A stretch of DNA of 64,000 nucleotides. Origin: Micromonospora sp. LH3U1. GTDB taxonomy: Bacteria > Actinomycetota > Actinomycetes > Mycobacteriales > Micromonosporaceae. The translations under genes were made by a program, and so were the position numbers. The stretch spans positions 5,889,501 through 5,953,500 of the forward strand of contig NZ_CP116936.1 in the NCBI RefSeq assembly GCF_028475105.1. The letters run 5' to 3'. Shown here piece by piece: positions 61,830 through 64,000 of the stretch. How positions within the stretch are numbered: position 1 is the first letter of the stretch; the number at the start of each line of letters is the position of its first letter. The notes beneath the pieces are model-generated. The model made no database searches, was not told the DNA's origin, and saw nothing but the letters and a program-made list of their open reading frames with translations.

Positions 61830-64000
<2,171 letters not shown>

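Overview
The window is very GC-rich chromosomal DNA from an actinomycete, most likely Micromonospora or a close relative in Micromonosporaceae. The evidence is the gene order argS-lysA-hom-thrC-thrB-rho-rpmE-prfA-prmC-tsaC-glyA-atp, NucS as a mismatch endonuclease, a MurA with Asp in place of the fosfomycin-target Cys, an ethylmalonyl-CoA-type B12 mutase, frequent GTG/TTG starts, and promoters whose -10 box lies 6-8 bases from the start codon (leaderless style). The assignment comes from protein resemblance and gene order alone; no database search was run.

Left third (1-15.2 kb). Carbon metabolism and envelope genes: a tandem 3-hydroxyacyl-CoA dehydrogenase running off the left edge, an alpha/beta hydrolase, an FHA protein, an aldehyde dehydrogenase, a methyltransferase, nucS, a DUF4126 membrane protein, a duplicated DUF1540 protein, meaA (B12-dependent mutase), an ABC-2 exporter pair, a second 3-hydroxybutyryl-CoA dehydrogenase, murA, and a PduO-type adenosyltransferase that could supply adenosylcobalamin to MeaA. 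murA and the adenosyltransferase may share overlapping start codons head to head.

ATP synthase block (14.7-25.8 kb, minus strand). glyA, an AtpI-like membrane protein and an AtpZ-like protein precede atpB-E-F-H-A-G-D. A strong terminator and an LCP cell-wall ligase gene then separate atpD from atpC. AtpC is only 93 residues and lacks the usual C-terminal helical domain.

Translation, termination and amino-acid block (25.8-54.6 kb). The conserved minus-strand series tsaC, prmC, prfA, rpmE, rho, thrB, thrC, hom, lysA, argS is interleaved with a class A PBP, a low-molecular-weight tyrosine phosphatase, a GGDEF diguanylate cyclase, a polynucleotide kinase/phosphatase, an 1169-residue secreted phosphodiester glycosidase-metallophosphoesterase fusion, an MFS transporter, a polysaccharide deacetylase and an RND transporter. 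The rho reading frame is broken by an apparent one-base deletion in a C4 run at 41753-41756.

Right end (54.6-64 kb). A DUF3105/DUF305 pair is followed by an IS630-transposase-derived gene that has lost catalytic residues and by tRNA-Arg(CCG). Beyond the tRNA the content becomes accessory: a WYL regulator, a VOC protein, an internally duplicated membrane transporter with a divergent TetR regulator, and a UvrA-like ABC protein running off the right edge. This looks like a drug-resistance module next to a tRNA.

Four long imperfect palindromes of 75-84 bp lie in intergenic gaps, three of them between convergent genes. They may be copies of a genome-wide extragenic element.
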